Program-made: the position numbers and the translations under genes
From: Halobacillus sp. Nhm2S1
Lineage (GTDB): Bacteria; Bacillota; Bacilli; Bacillales; Halobacillaceae
Direction of reading: 5' to 3'
DNA length: 64,000 nt
Assembly (NCBI RefSeq): GCF_019599545.1
Contig: NZ_JAIEZV010000001.1
Location: 930,001-994,000, forward strand
The notes under the pieces: model-generated
What the model saw: the letters and a program-made list of their open reading frames with translations, nothing else
The model's database searches: none
Told to the model about the DNA's origin: nothing
Part shown: one piece after another, positions 7,174 through 16,445 of the stretch
Layout of the letters: every line of letters starts with the position of its first letter
Position numbering within the stretch: position 1 is the first letter of the stretch

Positions 7174-8409
7174 TTGAAGATCAATCAAAAAAGATTTCAG
7201 GAACACATCGAAACCCTAGCCAAAATCGGAAAGATTGGAGAAACCGGCGTCTGCCGCCTCGCACATTCAAAAGAAGATCGTGAAGCGGTCGATGTTGTCC
7301 GTCTTTGGATGGAAGACGCCGGACTAGATACACATATCGATGGATTTGGAAACTTAGTTGGTCGCATCGAAGGAAAAGAAAAAGACAAACCGATCCTCAT
7401 GTTAGGATCCCACATCGACTCCCAGCCTTATGGAGGACGTTTTGACGGAACGTTAGGTGCTTTAGGCGCGATTGAAGTTGTACATACGATGAAAGAAGAA
7501 GGCATTACCCCCAACCGATCCATTGAGGTCATCTGTTTTGCTGACGAAGAAGGGTCAAGGTTCAATAAAGGCGTTTTCGGCGTCCGTGGAATCATCGGCC
7601 AGCTAGAAGAAGGCGAACTCGAACGCAAAGATAAAAATGGGGTGACCCGCTTAGAGGCTCTCAGAGAATTCGGCGTGGAACCGGATTTAAGCCAAAGTCC
7701 TGTTTACAAACCTGGAGATATTGAAGCTTTTCTTGAACTTCATATTGAACAAGGACCTGTCCTCGAATCGCAGGACAAGCCCGTTGGAATCGTATCGGCC
7801 ATATCCGGTCCGATCTGGTTGACGGTGACTCTTGAAGGTTTTGCTGGCCACGCAGGATCCGTGCCAATGAACTTGAGACAGGATGCGTTTCTCGGAGCCT
7901 CCATTATTACAAAAGAGTTTAATGAACTTGTCCGCAATGAAGGCACGCCGAATACAGTCGGTACCGTCGGCAGTGTCCAGACTTTCCCGAACTCCCGCAA
8001 CATCATCCCTGAAAAAGTCGAGTTCACGATTGACCTTCGCGATATAGACTTGGATGCCCGCACAAAACTTGAAAAGAAACTGTACGAAATCATCGAACGC
8101 ACGAGCAAAGAACTCAACCTCGAGTACTCCATCAGTGAAGACACACGCAGTGATCCACGCTATTGCGCAGACTGGATCAAAGACATCATGAAAACAGAAG
8201 ATGAACAACTCGGTTACGATTCACCAACCTTGATGAGCGGACCTTTTCACGATGCCTTATTCATGTCCTACATCAGTGATTACGGTATGATTTTTGTCCG
8301 TTGTGAAAAAGGCATCAGCCACAACCCGTTGGAGTTTGCCGAAATGGAGGACATGGAAAAGGGCGTGGAACTTCTTTATCACACAGCGATGAAGATCGCT
8401 CAGTCTTAA
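7174..8409 (+). CDS. M20-family Zn hydrolase (N-carbamoyl-L-amino-acid hydrolase / allantoate amidohydrolase type)
   Basis: Hydrolyses a carbamoyl or ureido group from an amino-acid-like substrate. The start is a TTG behind AAGGAGGAG. Metal-site residues are visible in order: H80 in GSHIDSQPYGG, D91, the E125-E126 pair in CFADEEGSRF, H190 in LELHIEQGPVL, and a C-terminal histidine in SHNPLEF. Length (411) is normal. It is first in an operon with an amidohydrolase, a DUF3311 protein and a Na+ symporter, which suggests uptake and breakdown of an imported cyclic or carbamoylated amide. The exact substrate is not determined. Confidence 0.87.
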   Translation: MKINQKRFQEHIETLAKIGKIGETGVCRLAHSKEDREAVDVVRLWMEDAGLDTHIDGFGNLVGRIEGKEKDKPILMLGSHIDSQPYGGRFDGTLGALGAIEVVHTMKEEGITPNRSIEVICFADEEGSRFNKGVFGVRGIIGQLEEGELERKDKNGVTRLEALREFGVEPDLSQSPVYKPGDIEAFLELHIEQGPVLESQDKPVGIVSAISGPIWLTVTLEGFAGHAGSVPMNLRQDAFLGASIITKEFNELVRNEGTPNTVGTVGSVQTFPNSRNIIPEKVEFTIDLRDIDLDARTKLEKKLYEIIERTSKELNLEYSISEDTRSDPRYCADWIKDIMKTEDEQLGYDSPTLMSGPFHDALFMSYISDYGMIFVRCEKGISHNPLEFAEMEDMEKGVELLYHTAMKIAQS

Positions 8410-8424
8410 ATGGAGGGAGATGAA

Positions 8425-10035
8425 ATGAAAGCAACCAAAGTATTCATTAATGGAGAAGTCATCACCTCCGATCAGTCAGGCACCGTTCATGAAGCCCTCG
8501 CTGTCAAAGGAGAGCGCATTCTCCAAGTTGGAACGACGCCCGACATCATGGAACGGTGCGATGCTCATACAGAGATCATTGATTTGAATGGGAAAAGTCT
8601 GCTTCCTGGATTCAACGATGCCCATGCCCACCTCGAGTTGTACGGTACCAATCAACTCGGCATCAACCTGAAGCATGAGGATTCCATAGAATCTATCATT
8701 GAAAAACTTCAAATGCGGGCTGAGGAAACACCCTCTGGAGAATGGGTCCGCGGCTGGGGTTACAATCAGAACGCACTGCTCGAGGATCGTCATTTAACCA
8801 AATGGGATTTGGACAAAGTGTCCACGTCCCATCCCATCATTGTCGTACGAACTTGCGGTCATATTTCATGTGTGAACAGTAAAGCTCTGGAAATGGCAGG
8901 TCTCACGTCACAAACACCTAACCCTCCCGGTGGAACCTATCAAAGAGAAAATAAGGAACTTACCGGTCTATTGCTGGAAGCCGCCCATATGGAGATGTTC
9001 CAGCTTGCCGATTATTCAGAAGCAGAGGTAATGCTCGGACTGCAAATAGCCTCGGATCATTTTTTAAAAAACGGGATAACGAGTGTCCATGATGCAGGTG
9101 GATACGGCACCAAACACATCCGTTATTTACAAAAGGCTGCTCAAGAAGGAAAGATTACACAGCGACTCTATGTCATGTATGGTTCCCTCTACGATTCTCC
9201 ATCCGTTGTCAAAGCTGGTGTAGAGAGCGGAATCATGACAGGACTCGGAGACGATACATTTAAAGTCGGCCCTGCGAAAGTTTTCATCGATGGAAGCAGC
9301 AGCGGTCCGACATGCAAAACCCGTGACCCATATACGAGTAATCCGAATGATTCTGGCATTCTATATATGAATCAAAACAAGTTGGACCGACATCTCCTAC
9401 CCGCGCATAAACAAGGATGGCAGATCACGGCACACGCCATGGGGGATGAAGCTGTACATATGCTGCTGACCACAATTGAGCGAGCGCTCACTCATAGTGG
9501 GAATATTAACCACCGGCACAGGCTTGAGCATGCAGGAATCACTCCCCCTGACCTTGTAGAAAGGATAAAAGCGACCCGGGCTGTCCCTATACCAAACCCT
9601 GCTTTTCTTTACGAATTCGGGGATGGATATATCAACGATTACGGTCACAGAGTCCACCACTTCTTCCCCTTAAAAAGTTACGTGGATCAGAACATTCCGT
9701 TTGCCATCGGCTCTGATAGCCCGATTACAACGGTGAATCCGATGATCGGCATCCACGCAGCCGTCAATCGGACAAGCAAACACGGCCACCCTGTCGGGCA
9801 AAACCAATCCATTACGGTCGAAGAAGCGATCCGTGCTTATACATGGGCAGGGGCCTATGCCAGTGGTGAGGAAGATTTAAAAGGAACCTTAGAACCAAAC
9901 AAGTACGCGGATCTTGTCATTCTCGATCAATCCATCTTGCATTGCCCTTCTCAGCAACTTAAGGACATCCAAGTAGAAATGACAATTCTGAATGGAGATA
10001 TCGTGTATGAAAAACAAAAGGAGGATGCCCATTGA
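8425..10035 (+). CDS. YtcJ-like metal-dependent amidohydrolase
   Basis: A TIM-barrel amidohydrolase of the YtcJ/NfdA group. The start at 8425 is chosen because GGAGGGAG lies 6-12 bases upstream; an ATG at 8410 is too early. Metal-binding HAH (H67, H69) is in GFNDAHAHLE; later motifs are HAMGDEAVH, HRLEHAG and GSDSPI. About 536 residues, normal for the family. Its place between the carbamoyl hydrolase and transporter genes suggests it opens or deacylates the precursor of the M20 substrate, but the reaction is unknown. Confidence 0.85.
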   Translation: MKATKVFINGEVITSDQSGTVHEALAVKGERILQVGTTPDIMERCDAHTEIIDLNGKSLLPGFNDAHAHLELYGTNQLGINLKHEDSIESIIEKLQMRAEETPSGEWVRGWGYNQNALLEDRHLTKWDLDKVSTSHPIIVVRTCGHISCVNSKALEMAGLTSQTPNPPGGTYQRENKELTGLLLEAAHMEMFQLADYSEAEVMLGLQIASDHFLKNGITSVHDAGGYGTKHIRYLQKAAQEGKITQRLYVMYGSLYDSPSVVKAGVESGIMTGLGDDTFKVGPAKVFIDGSSSGPTCKTRDPYTSNPNDSGILYMNQNKLDRHLLPAHKQGWQITAHAMGDEAVHMLLTTIERALTHSGNINHRHRLEHAGITPPDLVERIKATRAVPIPNPAFLYEFGDGYINDYGHRVHHFFPLKSYVDQNIPFAIGSDSPITTVNPMIGIHAAVNRTSKHGHPVGQNQSITVEEAIRAYTWAGAYASGEEDLKGTLEPNKYADLVILDQSILHCPSQQLKDIQVEMTILNGDIVYEKQKEDAH

Positions 10036-10253
10036 CTAAGCAAAAGTTTATTAAAATTTACTGTCTTTCTTTAACCATCCCATTTTTACTTCTCGTCTTC
10101 CCGTTGTTCTCCATCGCCAACAGGGAAACCCCATTCATTATCGGTTTACCTTTTTCAGTATTCTGGGTCATTTTTTGGATCGTCGTTACATTCATCATCG
10201 TTTTATTCCTGTACAAAATCGACCCTGACAAAGACGAAAAGGAGGTCCACTAA
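10032..10253 (+). CDS. DUF3311 small membrane protein
   Basis: 73 residues with two hydrophobic segments (about 10-30 and 38-62) and a charged C-terminal tail PDKDEKEVH. The TTG start overlaps the stop of the amidohydrolase gene (TTGA) and follows AAAGGAGG. It ends directly before the symporter ATG. Such proteins are regularly encoded just before SSS-family symporters and are thought to be accessory subunits; the role is inferred from this arrangement. Confidence 0.78.
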   Translation: MTKQKFIKIYCLSLTIPFLLLVFPLFSIANRETPFIIGLPFSVFWVIFWIVVTFIIVLFLYKIDPDKDEKEVH

Positions 10254-11723
10254 ATGGCACAATGGCAAATTGCAATGATCATGATGATCGGTTATCTCGT
10301 CGTCGCTTTATTCATCGGAGTTTTAGCTGGCCGTAACCAGGACAAAAGTTCACTAGAAGAGTTCACCACAGCTAAAGGAAACCTCGGGCTGTTCGTCATG
10401 TGGTTCCTCATGGGTGGAGCGGTCTTCAGTGCCTTCTCCTTCCTTGGCGCACCAGGATGGGCCTTTTCCCGTGGTGCACCTGCTTTGTACATCATCACCT
10501 ATACCGCCTTCGCCATCTTACCTTGGTATATCATTGGTCCGAAAATCGGTGCCATCGGCCGCAAACACAACATTTATACAGTCGCCGGATTTTTACAATT
10601 GCGCTACTCCAGCCGTGTGATCGCCATGATTATCGGAATCGTTGCTTTACTAGCCTCTATCCAGTACTTGGCCACACAAATGAAAGGGATGGCCTATATT
10701 TTCAACATCATGACAGAAGGACGGATTCCTTTTTGGCTTGGTGCGCTGCTTTCTTACGGAATCGTTGTCGTTTACGTAGCCACAGGAGGACTACGTGCTG
10801 CTGCCTGGTCGGATGTATTCCAAGGGATTCTCATGATCGTCATATCCTGGACGGTCGGGCTTACGATCGTCAATCAGCTTCACGACAGTGTGCCGAACAT
10901 GTTCCGTAATTTGACCCAGGACAACCCGGGCTTTCTGCAAATCGGTGCCGAAGGTTCAACGATGTCCACGATGGCCTACACCACAACCATTCTGGTATCA
11001 ACCATCGGGTTTCTCATGTGGCCGCACTTGTTTTCAAAATCCTATGCCACAAAAGCACGTACCATCAAGAAAACCGTGCTCGTCTATCCGATGTTTGCCT
11101 TGTTCCTAATCCCACTTCTGTTTGTCGGGTTCTCTGCTGTCAACGTCATCCAATCCGACCAAATCGGTTCACCGGATGAAATTCTGCCCTACCTGATTAC
11201 AACGGTTCTTACATTGCCTGGCTGGGTCTATGGCCTTGTCGGTGCTGGTGCGCTTGCTGCAGCCATGAGTACCGCAGATGCCATCACGCACAGTGCATCC
11301 CTTGAGTTTACAGATGGTTTGATCCGCAACGTGAAAAAGGACCTTTCATCGAAAGCCACGCTCTTAATCATGAGAATCGGCGTATTTGTCATCGGTGGAC
11401 TCGCCTATTTCATTACTGTCTTTGGTGGCCAGGGATTAATTGCCCTCCTCCTCGGAGCCTACGGATCAATCGTCCAATTCGCCCCGGGGGTGTACGGTGC
11501 TTTATACTCGAAAAAAATCACCGCTCCCGCTGTCATTACAGGGCTAATCTCGGGTACTGTCGTCAACTACTACTTCCAGCTTGTCGCAGACGCTCCACCA
11601 TTGGATATTAATCCTGGTATCCTCGGCTTAATCGTCAACGTTGGACTCGTCGTCCTGATCAGTGCTTTTTCTCAAGGAAAAGAAATGCCAATGGCAGAGG
11701 AATATAGAAAAATCGGTTCATAA
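10254..11723 (+). CDS. Sodium:solute symporter family protein
   Basis: A 489-residue SSS-family Na+ symporter with about 13 membrane helices. Signature elements include ATGGLRAAAWSDVFQG in the middle helices and GAGALAAAMSTADAITHS, the latter carrying the Na+-site serine/threonine region. It abuts the DUF3311 gene without a gap and ends the operon at a strong hairpin. The likely cargo is the substrate of the two hydrolases upstream. Resembles B. subtilis YodF-type proteins; a PanF-type protein is encoded separately at 12944. Confidence 0.88.
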   Translation: MAQWQIAMIMMIGYLVVALFIGVLAGRNQDKSSLEEFTTAKGNLGLFVMWFLMGGAVFSAFSFLGAPGWAFSRGAPALYIITYTAFAILPWYIIGPKIGAIGRKHNIYTVAGFLQLRYSSRVIAMIIGIVALLASIQYLATQMKGMAYIFNIMTEGRIPFWLGALLSYGIVVVYVATGGLRAAAWSDVFQGILMIVISWTVGLTIVNQLHDSVPNMFRNLTQDNPGFLQIGAEGSTMSTMAYTTTILVSTIGFLMWPHLFSKSYATKARTIKKTVLVYPMFALFLIPLLFVGFSAVNVIQSDQIGSPDEILPYLITTVLTLPGWVYGLVGAGALAAAMSTADAITHSASLEFTDGLIRNVKKDLSSKATLLIMRIGVFVIGGLAYFITVFGGQGLIALLLGAYGSIVQFAPGVYGALYSKKITAPAVITGLISGTVVNYYFQLVADAPPLDINPGILGLIVNVGLVVLISAFSQGKEMPMAEEYRKIGS

Positions 11724-11729
11724 TAAATA

Positions 11730-11764
11730 GGACGCTGAGTTTACTAAACTCAGCGTCCTTTTTC
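11730..11764 (+). terminator. Operon terminator
   Basis: A near-perfect 13-bp stem GGACGCTGAGTTT/AAACTCAGCGTCC followed by five T residues closes the hydrolase-symporter operon. Confidence 0.92.
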
Positions 11765-11864
11765 ATGAATAATCAAGCGGGGGCAATCTCTGCAAAGATA
11801 AACATCAAGAAGAGGGACCCGAAAAGAATAGCCCTTGTGACTTTGATAGGACAAGGGTGCTTGC

Positions 11865-12425
11865 TTACACCCTCAACCTTATCCAACCCGTCTCTTTGGG
11901 AAAGTCCCCACGAGTCAATATTCTCCCTTCGATCCATTGCCTGTAGGCTGTCATGGTTCCATCATGCGTAACGACAAAAACGCGGTCTTTCCCTTGTTGT
12001 TTACACCATTGAATCAGTTCAGAAGCCACATCCCCAAAATCCTCTTCAGGGATTTCGTTAATCCCCTCTTTCCATCGTTCACCAATCAAGTGAAAGTCCG
12101 AAAATTCAGCAGACACCTGTTTTTCACCTAATGTCCGATCGCAAGGTAGAGTAGTCCATTCCTTCTTCTGTGGAAACATCCGAGGACCGACGGCAGGGGA
12201 AACAAATCTCCTGCATGGAATGCCTTCACTCCAGATATCAGCCGTTTGTAAAGTTCTTACCGTCGGGCTTGCGATAAGTAGATCATCAGAAGACAGCGGC
12301 CATGTTTCTTGTAATTCCTTTGCTTGGCTTTCTCCACCTTTGGTTAAAGCCGGACGGGGGATATGTAATCCATCCGGCTTTTTTGTATGTTCCCCTTCCC
12401 CATGACGCACAAATATAAGCTCCAT
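11865..12425 (-). CDS. Histidine phosphatase superfamily protein
   Basis: A 186-residue phosphoglycerate-mutase-like phosphatase. The nucleophile motif FVRHGEGEH is at the N-terminus, SPTVRTLQTADI follows in the middle, and the second catalytic histidine is in VTHDGTMTAY. Substrate unknown; members act on sugar phosphates, nucleotides or cofactors. It follows the small membrane protein gene by 13 bases and may share its transcript. Confidence 0.85.
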   Translation of the reverse strand: MELIFVRHGEGEHTKKPDGLHIPRPALTKGGESQAKELQETWPLSSDDLLIASPTVRTLQTADIWSEGIPCRRFVSPAVGPRMFPQKKEWTTLPCDRTLGEKQVSAEFSDFHLIGERWKEGINEIPEEDFGDVASELIQWCKQQGKDRVFVVTHDGTMTAYRQWIEGRILTRGDFPKETGWIRLRV

Positions 12426-12438
12426 GATTATCCTCCTT

Positions 12439-12813
12439 TTATGATCCTTTCAATCCAAGATTCCTTACATGGCTAAGGATTGTATATACAAGAAAGTACA
12501 TCCAGGCACACCCGATGATAAAAGCGGTAACCATAAGCTCCTCTCCCCTTTCTAGTGAGGAAGTAACCATGACCACCCCACTTAGGCCAAGACTTATGAG
12601 CGTATAATAGGAAAAGCTTTGCCACCATTTTTGTCTATGCCGTGCACGGGCGATGAAAATAGATAAAGGAATTCCTAAGAAGAGATAAACAGGGAACGCG
12701 AACAAAAACATAGGAGTTGAAACATCCCCTTCACCAGTCAAAAATAAGTTTACCGTCATTGATAGAATGATGGATGAAAAGAAAGCAGCAAGAATCGCCC
12801 TATAAATGCTCAT
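12439..12813 (-). CDS. Small four-helix membrane protein, unknown
   Basis: 124 residues beginning MSIYRAILAAFFSS, with four hydrophobic segments and a basic loop IARARHRQKWW. The start at 12813 is set by the AGGATGGGGGG upstream; the frame is open to 12990 but that part has no ribosome site and runs into the panF terminator. I do not recognise the family. It precedes the histidine phosphatase gene by 13 bases. Confidence 0.6.
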   Translation of the reverse strand: MSIYRAILAAFFSSIILSMTVNLFLTGEGDVSTPMFLFAFPVYLFLGIPLSIFIARARHRQKWWQSFSYYTLISLGLSGVVMVTSSLERGEELMVTAFIIGCAWMYFLVYTILSHVRNLGLKGS

Positions 12814-12906
12814 CAGCATCCCCCCATCCTGACTTTTTGAACGTAAAGTTATTTCCCGAGCAATATTTATCCATACTGTAACACAGCCTATGATTTGTTT
12901 TCTAAC

Positions 12907-12938
12907 AAAAAAAGGATGGAGCCTCCTCCACCCTTTTT
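12907..12938 (-). terminator. Terminator of yhdT-panF
   Basis: On the minus strand GGGTGGAG-GAGG-CTCCATCC followed by seven T residues lies just after the panF stop. Confidence 0.85.
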
Positions 12939-12943
12939 GGTAT

Positions 12944-14410
12944 TTAAGCACTCCACAGTTTTTGGAACACGTGTTTCTGAATGTCCGCATGCCGTTTTAC
13001 CGTCAATAAGCTAAACAGGATGTAAGCCAGCAGACTCAAAAGTACGGGCAGGACGACTGTATGCATTCCGAACGCCTGCGGCATAAAGCTATGAAATAGG
13101 ATATAGCTTCCTACCCCTGTCAAAATAGAAGCAATGGCTCCACTGGCATTGCCTTTTTTCCAGTAAAGTCCCATGATGACAGGCCAAATGAAAGCTGCTT
13201 CCAGCCCGCCGAAAGCAAATAAGTTCAACCAGATCAGTAAATCCGGTGGCTGAACCGCCATAGCAAATACGAGAATTCCAATAACAGCGGTGACGGAGAT
13301 ACTTAGTCTCTTCACCTTCTTCGCACTTGCCTCGGGATTTACATAGTTCAAATATACATCTTTCACCACCGCTGAACTGACAAGCAGGAGGAGAGAATCA
13401 ACGGTCGACATGATGGCGGCCATCGGAGCAGCGAGCACAATTCCTGCCAGCCAGGCGGGCAGCACCTCCATTGCAATTCGCGGCATGACCGTATCTCCGA
13501 CTTCAATTCCAGGGAGGACAGGTCTTGCAAAGACACCTGTCAAGTGCATACCGAGCATGATGACACCGACCACAACAGTACCGATAATCAAAGCCCTGTG
13601 CATCCCGCGTGAGCTTTTATAGCTCATGGCACGGACAGCGACTTGCGGGAGACCGACTACACCGACACCCACAAGAATCCAGAAGGACGATACATACACT
13701 GGCGTAAGGGAACGATCCGCTCCGTACGGTGAAATCAAGTCCGGGTTCTCTGCAGCAAGATCGGAGATGATGCTCTCAATTCCGCCTCCTGCGATAATCG
13801 TCCCGACCAAAATGATCATTGTACCAAAAAACATGATAATGCCCTGCACAGTATCTGTTATCGCAACAGCACGAAACCCACCGATAATCACATATACAAG
13901 CACGGAAACAGCAAAAATGAACAAGGCTGCTGTGTAGGAAAGGCCTGTAAATGATTCAATCAGCCGTGCGCCTCCGACCCACTGGGCCGCCATCGCCGAG
14001 AACAAGAAAATGATAATACTTGCAGCAGATAGGATGACTACCCACTTACTCTGATAACGTTCCTTCAAGAAATCGACAAGCGTGACCGCACGAATTTTTC
14101 TTGCCATGATGGCGAACTTCTTTCCAAGTACCGACAGGACAAAATAACCTGTCGCAAGCTGTGTCATGGAAAGCAAAACCCACCCAAGCCCGACGGTGTA
14201 AGCAACTCCAGGCCCTCCCACAAAGCTGCTTGCACTTCCATAAGTAGCGACCATCGTCATCGCTAGAATGAATCCACCAAGCTGACGACTTCCCAAAAAA
14301 TATTCCTGCAGGAAATCCGCACTCGACTTTAAGTATTTCGAAGCATAAAAGCCAATAAAAAATATGATGACCAAAAATAGTAACAGCGGTATAACAACGC
14401 CCCAATTCAT
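12944..14410 (-). CDS. panF: Sodium/pantothenate symporter
   Basis: Na+-coupled pantothenate importer of the SSS family, 488 residues with about 13 helices. It closely follows the E. coli PanF pattern as I recall it: EYFLGSRQLGG near residue 36, SSFVGGPGVAYTVGLGWVLL, GLPQVAVRAMSYKSS and LAAPMAAIMSTVDSLL. The gene overlaps the yhdT-type partner by four bases, the same pairing as in enterobacteria. Pantothenate feeds coenzyme A synthesis. Confidence 0.9.
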   Translation of the reverse strand: MNWGVVIPLLLFLVIIFFIGFYASKYLKSSADFLQEYFLGSRQLGGFILAMTMVATYGSASSFVGGPGVAYTVGLGWVLLSMTQLATGYFVLSVLGKKFAIMARKIRAVTLVDFLKERYQSKWVVILSAASIIIFLFSAMAAQWVGGARLIESFTGLSYTAALFIFAVSVLVYVIIGGFRAVAITDTVQGIIMFFGTMIILVGTIIAGGGIESIISDLAAENPDLISPYGADRSLTPVYVSSFWILVGVGVVGLPQVAVRAMSYKSSRGMHRALIIGTVVVGVIMLGMHLTGVFARPVLPGIEVGDTVMPRIAMEVLPAWLAGIVLAAPMAAIMSTVDSLLLLVSSAVVKDVYLNYVNPEASAKKVKRLSISVTAVIGILVFAMAVQPPDLLIWLNLFAFGGLEAAFIWPVIMGLYWKKGNASGAIASILTGVGSYILFHSFMPQAFGMHTVVLPVLLSLLAYILFSLLTVKRHADIQKHVFQKLWSA

Positions 14411-14688
14411 TTCTCATCCTCCTCATCCAGCGGTACTTCTTTAAACAAAAATTTGACCGCAAGAATCACGAGAAGAAAGATGAGGACTGTGACGGCGATA
14501 CAACTATAAAAAAACCAGGCGGGAAAACCAAAAATGTAGTCATACTCCTCAACGGGCCCGGATCCCATGCCATAGGCAAACCCATACCAAAGAATAAAGT
14601 TTACAATAACAAGCACGACTCCGATCAGCGCCTCTTTATTCGCAATTTTGTACCGCGGATCTTCCATCCGCTTATCTTGATGATTCAT
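14407..14688 (-). CDS. YhdT-family small membrane protein
   Basis: 93 residues with two hydrophobic helices and an acidic C-terminus. The motif DPRYKIANKEALIG followed by FILWYGFAYGMG is typical of YhdT (DUF997). The start at 14688 is set by AAGGGGG upstream. ATGA overlap with panF means translational coupling. Its function is unproven; conserved pairing with panF suggests a transporter accessory. Confidence 0.85.
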   Translation of the reverse strand: MNHQDKRMEDPRYKIANKEALIGVVLVIVNFILWYGFAYGMGSGPVEEYDYIFGFPAWFFYSCIAVTVLIFLLVILAVKFLFKEVPLDEEDEK

Positions 14689-14966
14689 AGAATATTCCCC
14701 CTTGACCATCCAAATGTCTAGTTATCTCTGTATTTGTCCGGTGCTACCTTCTTGTTTTCTCCTTTTCCAAGCTTACCGAAAAATCGCCTTTCTGTCTGCA
14801 CCCTTTTTTTCACAAAAACGTGCTACTCCAACCTTTCCAGACATAAAGTATGAATGGTCCATTTTAAGTTAAACTTGACTACGTTTAGATCAGAAAACTT
14901 TTGCTTGCGTAAACAGCTGCATCATGTAAAATAAATATATTAATAGTTACAAAGGGAGTGCGCCGA

Positions 14967-15269
14967 ATGCAAAGACACTCAGCCTTATTCATAGTCATCC
15001 TGCTTCTTAGTTTTGCATTGCCGTTCACAAACGGTGAACACCACAGCGGCTATCTTAAAGGCGACGTCCAGGAAAGCACTCTACTTGAAACCACGCCCTC
15101 AAATGATGATCACACAGACAAAACGTTTGTCATTCCAGCTTTATTCGGATTTCTTTTGATCCTACATTTGTGTACAAATGTTCCATCAACACCTATGAGG
15201 GCCATTCGCAAGTTATTCTTTTTGAACCCTGTATTCTATCAGTCCAATTACGTGATTCATAACCTTTGA
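14967..15269 (+). CDS. Small exported or membrane protein, unknown
   Basis: 100 residues. An N-terminal hydrophobic segment FIVILLLSFALPF looks like a signal sequence or anchor, followed by a polar stretch and a second hydrophobic segment FVIPALFGFLLILHL. The ATG at 14967 is preferred over the GTG at 14958 because of the spacing to AAAGGGAG. I do not recognise the family. It precedes the 38-residue gene at 15309. Confidence 0.5.
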   Translation: MQRHSALFIVILLLSFALPFTNGEHHSGYLKGDVQESTLLETTPSNDDHTDKTFVIPALFGFLLILHLCTNVPSTPMRAIRKLFFLNPVFYQSNYVIHNL

Positions 15270-15308
15270 TGTTGTCCGAAAAGCCAACAATCAAAGGAGG
15301 TTTCACCC

Positions 15309-15425
15309 ATGTTATGGTTCAGAATGATTATGATCGGAATGTTCTCGTTGACAGCTTTGTCTCTATTATCTTATCAGGGAACAGAGATCTACCATGCTTT
15401 CCTCGAATTTTTCAGCAAAAAATAA
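15309..15425 (+). CDS. 38-residue membrane peptide
   Basis: A short frame with an excellent ribosome site AAAGGAGG 8 bases upstream and a strong terminator 6 bases after its TAA. The product starts MLWFRMIMIGMFSLTALSLL, one hydrophobic helix followed by a polar tail ending FFSKK. Tight bracketing by ribosome site and terminator supports a real gene. Likely cotranscribed with the gene at 14967. Function unknown. Confidence 0.6.
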   Translation: MLWFRMIMIGMFSLTALSLLSYQGTEIYHAFLEFFSKK

Positions 15426-15431
15426 TTTCAG

Positions 15432-15462
15432 ACCCATACGCGATACACGCGTATGGGTTTTC
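15432..15462 (+). terminator. Terminator
   Basis: An 11-bp perfect stem ACCCATACGCG/CGCGTATGGGT with a 5-base loop and four T residues, after the 38-residue gene. Confidence 0.85.
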
Positions 15463-15990
15463 TTATAGCCGTTTCTCCAGCTGAATATCTCTAGGCTCCC
15501 GGGCATAAATCGTTGGATGAATTTCTTGAGCAGGTACACACCCCATCTTCTGATAGAACCTTTGTGTCTCCACCGAGGGATGGGCCCCTATATACAATTT
15601 CTCTGCTCCCAGAGCTTTAGCGACCGTTCCAGCTTTCTGAAAGAGTCTTTTCCCTATCCCTTGACCACGAAGATCGCGCGTTACGTGTATGTACGATAAT
15701 TCCCTATACCGAGATTTTCCACCAAAAAAAGTCGGTTCAATGACTGCGAAACCTTGGACTTGCTGCTCTTTCATAACTGCCACCACAGCGCCTCCGTTCA
15801 TGCTCACAAATCGGAAGTGATGGATGATCTCTTGTTTATTCTCAAGGGTCCAATCTTCTTCAAAGGAATCGGATTCTTCCACGATTCCCCCTGAGTCATC
15901 CACCCAGACTCGGTCTGTTTTCTGATACCTATGAAATGTGTCCAACATATGAAGGTCCATGTCATACACCTTCAATTGTAAAACCTCCAT
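15463..15990 (-). CDS. GNAT family N-acetyltransferase
   Basis: 175 residues. The acetyl-CoA loop is in IHVTRDLRGQGIGKRLF and the late GNAT motif in ETQRFYQKMGC. The N-terminal 60 residues carry an extra region before the core. The ATG follows AGGAGGG. Substrate unknown. Single gene. Confidence 0.85.
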   Translation of the reverse strand: MEVLQLKVYDMDLHMLDTFHRYQKTDRVWVDDSGGIVEESDSFEEDWTLENKQEIIHHFRFVSMNGGAVVAVMKEQQVQGFAVIEPTFFGGKSRYRELSYIHVTRDLRGQGIGKRLFQKAGTVAKALGAEKLYIGAHPSVETQRFYQKMGCVPAQEIHPTIYAREPRDIQLEKRL

Positions 15991-16010
15991 AGACTTCCCT
16001 CCTAGTCGCG

Positions 16011-16037
16011 AAAAAAGAGCACCTCTTGCGGTGCTCC
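16011..16037 (-). terminator. Terminator of the VOC gene
   Basis: Minus-strand stem GAGCACC/GGTGCTC followed by six T residues. Confidence 0.8.
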
Positions 16038-16042
16038 TCTTC

Positions 16043-16429
16043 TCACTTGTAAAGAAGATTCAAACGTTCTTCCTCTTCTTTTTTATCATGATATTCATAA
16101 AAGCCAACTCCGTTGCCCCAAGGATCTTCAAACGTCCCCCACTTGACAGGAACTTCTTCACGCGAGTGAATATTAAAAGGGGCAATCCTTAATTCATCAA
16201 CCAGAAAATCTCTCGTTGCTTCAAGATCTGTAACCCCAATACGGAATGGGCCGCTGTTTTCAGCTGGTGTTCCCTCTGCTAACTGCAGCCAGAACCCTGG
16301 GATGACCTCCCATTCGACAAAACCTTCATGAGGAATGAAATCAGGTTTCTTCCCGAGTAATTTCTCATACCATTGCTGTCCTTCTACAAGATCAGGGACA
16401 CGGATTTGATTGGTCACTTCAAATAACAT
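16043..16429 (-). CDS. VOC-family (glyoxalase/bleomycin-resistance fold) protein
   Basis: 128 residues with the two beta-alpha-beta-beta-beta modules of the vicinal oxygen chelate fold. It contains IRVPDLVEGQQWYEKLLG at the start and FEDPWGNGVGFYEY at the end, the usual DPxGN motif. Metal and substrate are not evident. It is 16 bases after the HAD gene and probably on the same transcript. Confidence 0.82.
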   Translation of the reverse strand: MLFEVTNQIRVPDLVEGQQWYEKLLGKKPDFIPHEGFVEWEVIPGFWLQLAEGTPAENSGPFRIGVTDLEATRDFLVDELRIAPFNIHSREEVPVKWGTFEDPWGNGVGFYEYHDKKEEEERLNLLYK

Positions 16430-16445
16430 GGGCGTTCCTCCTTAT

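Noticed and set aside
10400-10909. 169-residue open frame on the plus strand inside the symporter gene
   Set aside because: It overlaps the clear SSS symporter in another frame, has Arg/Cys/His-rich composition and no ribosome site.
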